From NCBI RefSeq assembly GCF_900070355.1, contig NZ_LN849456.1:2894881-2958880 (forward strand): DNA of 64,000 bases, given 5' to 3'. The notes under the pieces are model-generated. The model ran no database searches, was not told where the DNA came from, and saw nothing but the letters and a program-made list of their open reading frames with translations. The translations under genes were made by a program, and so were the position numbers. This DNA comes from Devriesea agamarum. Lineage in GTDB: Bacteria > Actinomycetota > Actinomycetes > Actinomycetales > Dermabacteraceae. Shown here in pieces: positions 56,590 through 64,000 of this stretch. The first letter of the stretch is position 1. The number at the start of each line of letters is the position of its first letter.

Positions 56590-57849
56590 ATGAGCAGCAT
56601 CCTGGATGATCTGAGCTGGCGGGGACTTCTCGTCCAGACCACCGGCGCTGAGGCGCTGGCGCGGTATCTGTCCCAGGGGAGCAGCTCGGTGTATTGCGGG
56701 TTCGATCCGACTGCGTCGTCGTTGCACGTTGGTCACCTTACCCAGATCATCATGATGCGCCGCTTCCAGCGGGCGGGTCATCGGCCCATTGCCGTGGTGG
56801 GTGGAGCGACCGGTTTGATCGGCGATCCGCGGATGTCTGGCGAACGCGTGATGAACCCGCCGGAGGTTGTCCAAAGCTGGGTGGAGGCTCTCCAGGCCCA
56901 GATCATGCCGCTGCTCGACGGCGACGGGGAGTGCGGTCTGCGTGTGGTCAACAATCTTGAATGGGTTGGTCAGATGGGCGCGCTCGAACTACTCCGCGAT
57001 ATCGGCAAGAACTTCCGCATGGGCACCATGCTCAGCAAGGAAACGGTGGCGAGTCGATTGAACGGGGAGGGTCTGAGCTACACCGAGTTCAGCTATCAGA
57101 TTCTTCAGGCTGTCGATTACTTGGAGCTGTATCGCCGGTATGGGGTTCAGTTGCAGTCCGGAGGTAACGACCAGTGGGGCAACCTTGTGGCTGGTGTGGA
57201 GCTGATCCGACGGGTGGAGGGAGCTGAAGTCCACGCGCTCACGACCCCGCTGGTGACGAAAGCGGATGGCACCAAGTTCAGTAAATCTGAAGGTGACGCG
57301 GTGTGGCTGGATCCGCAGCTGACCTCGCCCTATGCCTTCTATCAGTTCTGGCTCGGAGCTGATGACCGCGACGTTGTGAACTACCTGAAGTTCTTCACCT
57401 TCCGTGGGCGGGAGGAGATCGACGCGCTGGCTCGTCGTGTCGATGAGGCCCCCCATGCTCGGGAGGCGCAGAGGGCCTTGGCCGATGACCTCACCGCGTA
57501 TGTGCATGGAGCAGAAGCTTTGGACCAGGCGAAAAAGGCTAGCCAGGTGCTGTTCGGTCGCGGTGATGTCCGTGAACTAGGCGAGAGCACACTTGGCTCT
57601 ATTGCTCAGGAGATTCCAAGTGTCGATGCTGCCGTGGGTACGGCTCTGGTGGATTCTTTTGTCGCGACTGGCTTGGTGGCATCGAAGGGAGCGGCTCGTC
57701 GCGCGGTGGCCGAGCGTGGACTGTCGATCAATGGCGTGACGCTTGAGGATGTTGAGCGCCCCCTGGTGTCGGAGGATCTGTTGCCGGGAGGTTATGTTCT
57801 GCTTCGCCGAGGTAAGAAGAACATGGCGATGCTTAAGGTCGGTGGATGA
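56590..57849 (+). CDS. tyrS: Tyrosyl-tRNA synthetase
   Basis: Class I synthetase, 419 aa. The HIGH motif is HVGH in GFDPTASSLHVGHL (about 37-50), and KMSKS is KFSKS in ADGTKFSKSEGDAVWL (about 225-240). SYQILQAVDYLELYRRYGVQLQSGGNDQWGN is the tyrosine-binding region. A C-terminal S4 domain (about 350-415, SKGAARRAVAERGLSINGVTL) ends the protein. Own promoter is expected in the 116-base gap after argH. A strong terminator follows. Confidence 0.96.
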   Translation: MSSILDDLSWRGLLVQTTGAEALARYLSQGSSSVYCGFDPTASSLHVGHLTQIIMMRRFQRAGHRPIAVVGGATGLIGDPRMSGERVMNPPEVVQSWVEALQAQIMPLLDGDGECGLRVVNNLEWVGQMGALELLRDIGKNFRMGTMLSKETVASRLNGEGLSYTEFSYQILQAVDYLELYRRYGVQLQSGGNDQWGNLVAGVELIRRVEGAEVHALTTPLVTKADGTKFSKSEGDAVWLDPQLTSPYAFYQFWLGADDRDVVNYLKFFTFRGREEIDALARRVDEAPHAREAQRALADDLTAYVHGAEALDQAKKASQVLFGRGDVRELGESTLGSIAQEIPSVDAAVGTALVDSFVATGLVASKGAARRAVAERGLSINGVTLEDVERPLVSEDLLPGGYVLLRRGKKNMAMLKVGG

Positions 57850-57930
57850 TCTGGCTTGAGCGTTTCCGATGCGTTGCGGTCGGTGGCTTTGAATAGCTCG
57901 GCAATGATCGACGATCGGGAGTCAGCATGT

Positions 57931-57970
57931 GGCGGTGGAGATGTCTTAGGGCATCTCCACCGCCTTTTTT
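57931..57970 (+). terminator. tyrS intrinsic terminator
   Basis: GGCGGTGGAGATG (57931-57943) pairs perfectly with CATCTCCACCGCC (57952-57964), 13 bp, followed by TTTTTT. Confidence 0.95.
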
Positions 57971-58466
57971 GTGATCGCGACCGCAGGCAGGCTGAGCTTT
58001 GCGAATCCACGACGAAAACCTGCGCTCCTAGATAGGACCCGCTAAATGCGTTTGACCTGCGGTTTTAAAAGATTGAGCGAAAAGTGTGACGAGGGTCCAG
58101 CTCATGTGACCCTGCCGACAAGCATCGCAGATATGTGGGTTGAGTTCACCTGCCCAGGTCCAGTTATATGCCGCTGACCTGCACTGTTGATGAATTTGGG
58201 AGGCGGGACGGGCTGAAGTTGCGGACTGCTGGAGCCATTTGACGACCCCTGCCGGGATGCGTAATGTAGTTCCTCGTCAGCCGGACAGGAGATGCGAAAA
58301 GCCTCCACGGAGATTCACTTGATGAGGATCCTGGGGTAAGATTGCGTCTCCTGGAAGGATTGACCGGGACATTCTTTCGAGAATGAACCGTCTGCTCGGT
58401 CCCCAGACCGAATAGCTTCACGATCGCGTGACGACTCGAAGCTTTCGGAGCATGAATCGAGCGGAG
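57971..58466 (+). other. Spacer between tyrS and the rRNA promoter
   Basis: About 500 bases without a supportable gene. It includes TTGACC boxes at 58051 and 58362 that could belong to further rRNA promoters, but neither has a convincing -10. Confidence 0.4.
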
Positions 58467-58496
58467 TTGGCAAGAGCCGCGAGGATCTGCTAGAGT
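58467..58496 (+). promoter_or_regulatory. rRNA operon promoter
   Basis: -35 TTGGCA (58467-58472), an 18-base spacer and -10 TAGAGT (58491-58496). This is the best promoter in the region and lies about 240 bases before the 16S gene. Transcription would start near 58503. Confidence 0.7.
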
Positions 58497-58504
58497 AGAT
58501 TCTC

Positions 58505-58557
58505 GTGCCGGGCCGACAAAGAGTCGGACGGAGGGTGAAAAACCATCCGGACGGCAC
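58505..58557 (+). ncRNA. Three-way junction at the 5' end of the rRNA leader
   Basis: GTGCCG (58505) pairs with CGGCAC (58552). Inside it are two hairpins: CCGAC-AAAGA-GTCGG (58513-58527) and GGAGGGT-GAAAA-ACCATCC (58530-58548, one mismatch). It starts 2-3 bases after the predicted transcription start. Leader structure only; a function is not known. Confidence 0.55.
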
Positions 58558-58610
58558 AACCATTAGCCTTGATGAGGGCTTCGAGATTCGGAGCTCTTCT
58601 CGATGTGCGC

Positions 58611-58637
58611 GTGTTGTTTGAGATCTCAATAGTGTGC
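58611..58637 (+). promoter_or_regulatory. Leader element shared with the 16S-23S spacer
   Basis: GTGTTGTTTGAGATCTCAAT followed by AGTGTGC; nearly the same sequence recurs at 60539-60563 in the spacer (GTGTTGTTTGAGAACTACAT). Such duplicated elements before 16S and 23S fit an antitermination (boxA-like) or processing role. Confidence 0.6.
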
Positions 58638-58738
58638 TTGTTTGTTGATGCCGAATATTTTTGTTGGTAGTCAACATCATTTTTTAATGGACAGCTAGAT
58701 GCTAGTTGTTTGTTGTCTGCCGGGATTGTTTTCATTTT

Positions 58739-63683
<4,945 letters not shown>

Positions 63684-63793
63684 TTTCTTGGTGTTGTGTG
63701 GTTGTTGTGTGTTCGCGTCTGCTGTGTGGTTCTTGGATTGCACTTCCTGGTTGCTGGCCTGTGGGTTGGTGGTGGGGTGTGGTTGTGTATAGT

Positions 63794-63912
63794 GTTACGG
63801 CGGTCATAGCGTTGGGGAAACGCCCGGTTCCATTCCGAACCCGGTAGCTAAGCCTGATTGCGCCGATGGTACTGCACTCGGGAGGGTGTGGGAGAGTAGG
63901 TAGCCGCCGGAC
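63794..63912 (+). rRNA. rrf: 5S ribosomal RNA
   Basis: About 119 nt. GTTACGGCGGTCATAGC at the 5' end pairs with GCCGCCGGAC at the 3' end. CCCGGTTCCATTCCGAACCC in the middle is the loop B/helix III region. A T-run (CTTCTTTTTT) follows, which together with the closing helix probably ends transcription. The 23S-5S spacer is about 110 nt. Confidence 0.97.
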
Positions 63913-64000
63913 TTCTTTTTTGGGGAGGGGTGTGGGGTGTGGGATCCTGGAGAGGGTTTTGTGCTTCATGCTCCTTTTCTTTTTGTGTGGGGTGTGGGGG

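Overview
This window is a moderately high-GC chromosomal segment of an actinobacterium, most likely of the order Micrococcales. The signs are: a division cluster without ftsA (murC-ftsQ-ftsZ-pgeF-sepF-yggT-divIVA-lspA-rluD); a PriA-type hisA; a mycothiol-type formaldehyde dehydrogenase; DUF1844 next to infC; FtsZ and DivIVA N-termini of actinobacterial type; and an rRNA operon with no tRNA in the 16S-23S spacer plus the large 23S insertion typical of high-GC Gram-positives. A Dermabacteraceae/Brachybacterium-like host is plausible, but that is an inference from gene order and 16S feel, not from a search.

Layout. 1-10.4 kb: the right half of the division and cell wall cluster, interrupted between ftsQ and ftsZ by a 1.6 kb segment that carries a twin-P-loop ATPase gene and is bounded by a 51-bp duplication of the ftsQ 3' end. 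10.6-14.2 kb: dnaE. 14.5-17.1 kb (minus): an EmrB/QacA-type drug exporter with its MarR regulator. 17.3-26 kb: histidine genes hisD, hisC (frameshifted as given), hisB, a conserved hypothetical, hisH, a tiny membrane protein, hisA, then an SseB-domain protein and an MFS transporter. 26.2-28.4 kb (minus): a very Thr/His-rich secreted protein, a lipoprotein and a DUF1844 protein. 28.9-31.2 kb: infC (ATC start), rpmI, rplT and a SpoU rRNA methyltransferase. 31.6-33.7 kb: a CopD-CtaG fusion membrane protein. 33.9-35.7 kb (minus): a mycothiol-dependent formaldehyde dehydrogenase with an MBL-fold hydrolase. 35.9-39.8 kb: pheST. 39.9-46.1 kb (minus): a five-gene oligopeptide ABC transporter. 46.5-47.5 kb: a Tat-exported GH18 endoglycosidase. 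47.8-56.5 kb: the arginine genes argCJBD-R-G-H. 56.6-57.8 kb: tyrS. 58.5-63.9 kb: an rRNA operon (promoter, leader, 16S, 23S, 5S).

The most striking pattern is not a single gene. Short tandem repeats, different in sequence at every site, occur all over the window. Between genes the commonest unit is about 20 bp (after rluD, after hisD, before and after ctaG, before argC). Inside essential or biosynthetic genes the unit is always a multiple of 3 (15, 18 or 30 bp). There it produces in-frame low-complexity loops or tails: hexapeptide arrays in HisD, ArgD and FtsQ, pentapeptide or decapeptide arrays in the exporter and ArgH, and Ala-rich inserts in MurC and PheS. This looks like an active or recently active repeat-generating process filtered by the reading frame. 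Several operons (dnaE, hisD, argC) also look leaderless, with the -10 hexamer 6-7 nt before the start codon.
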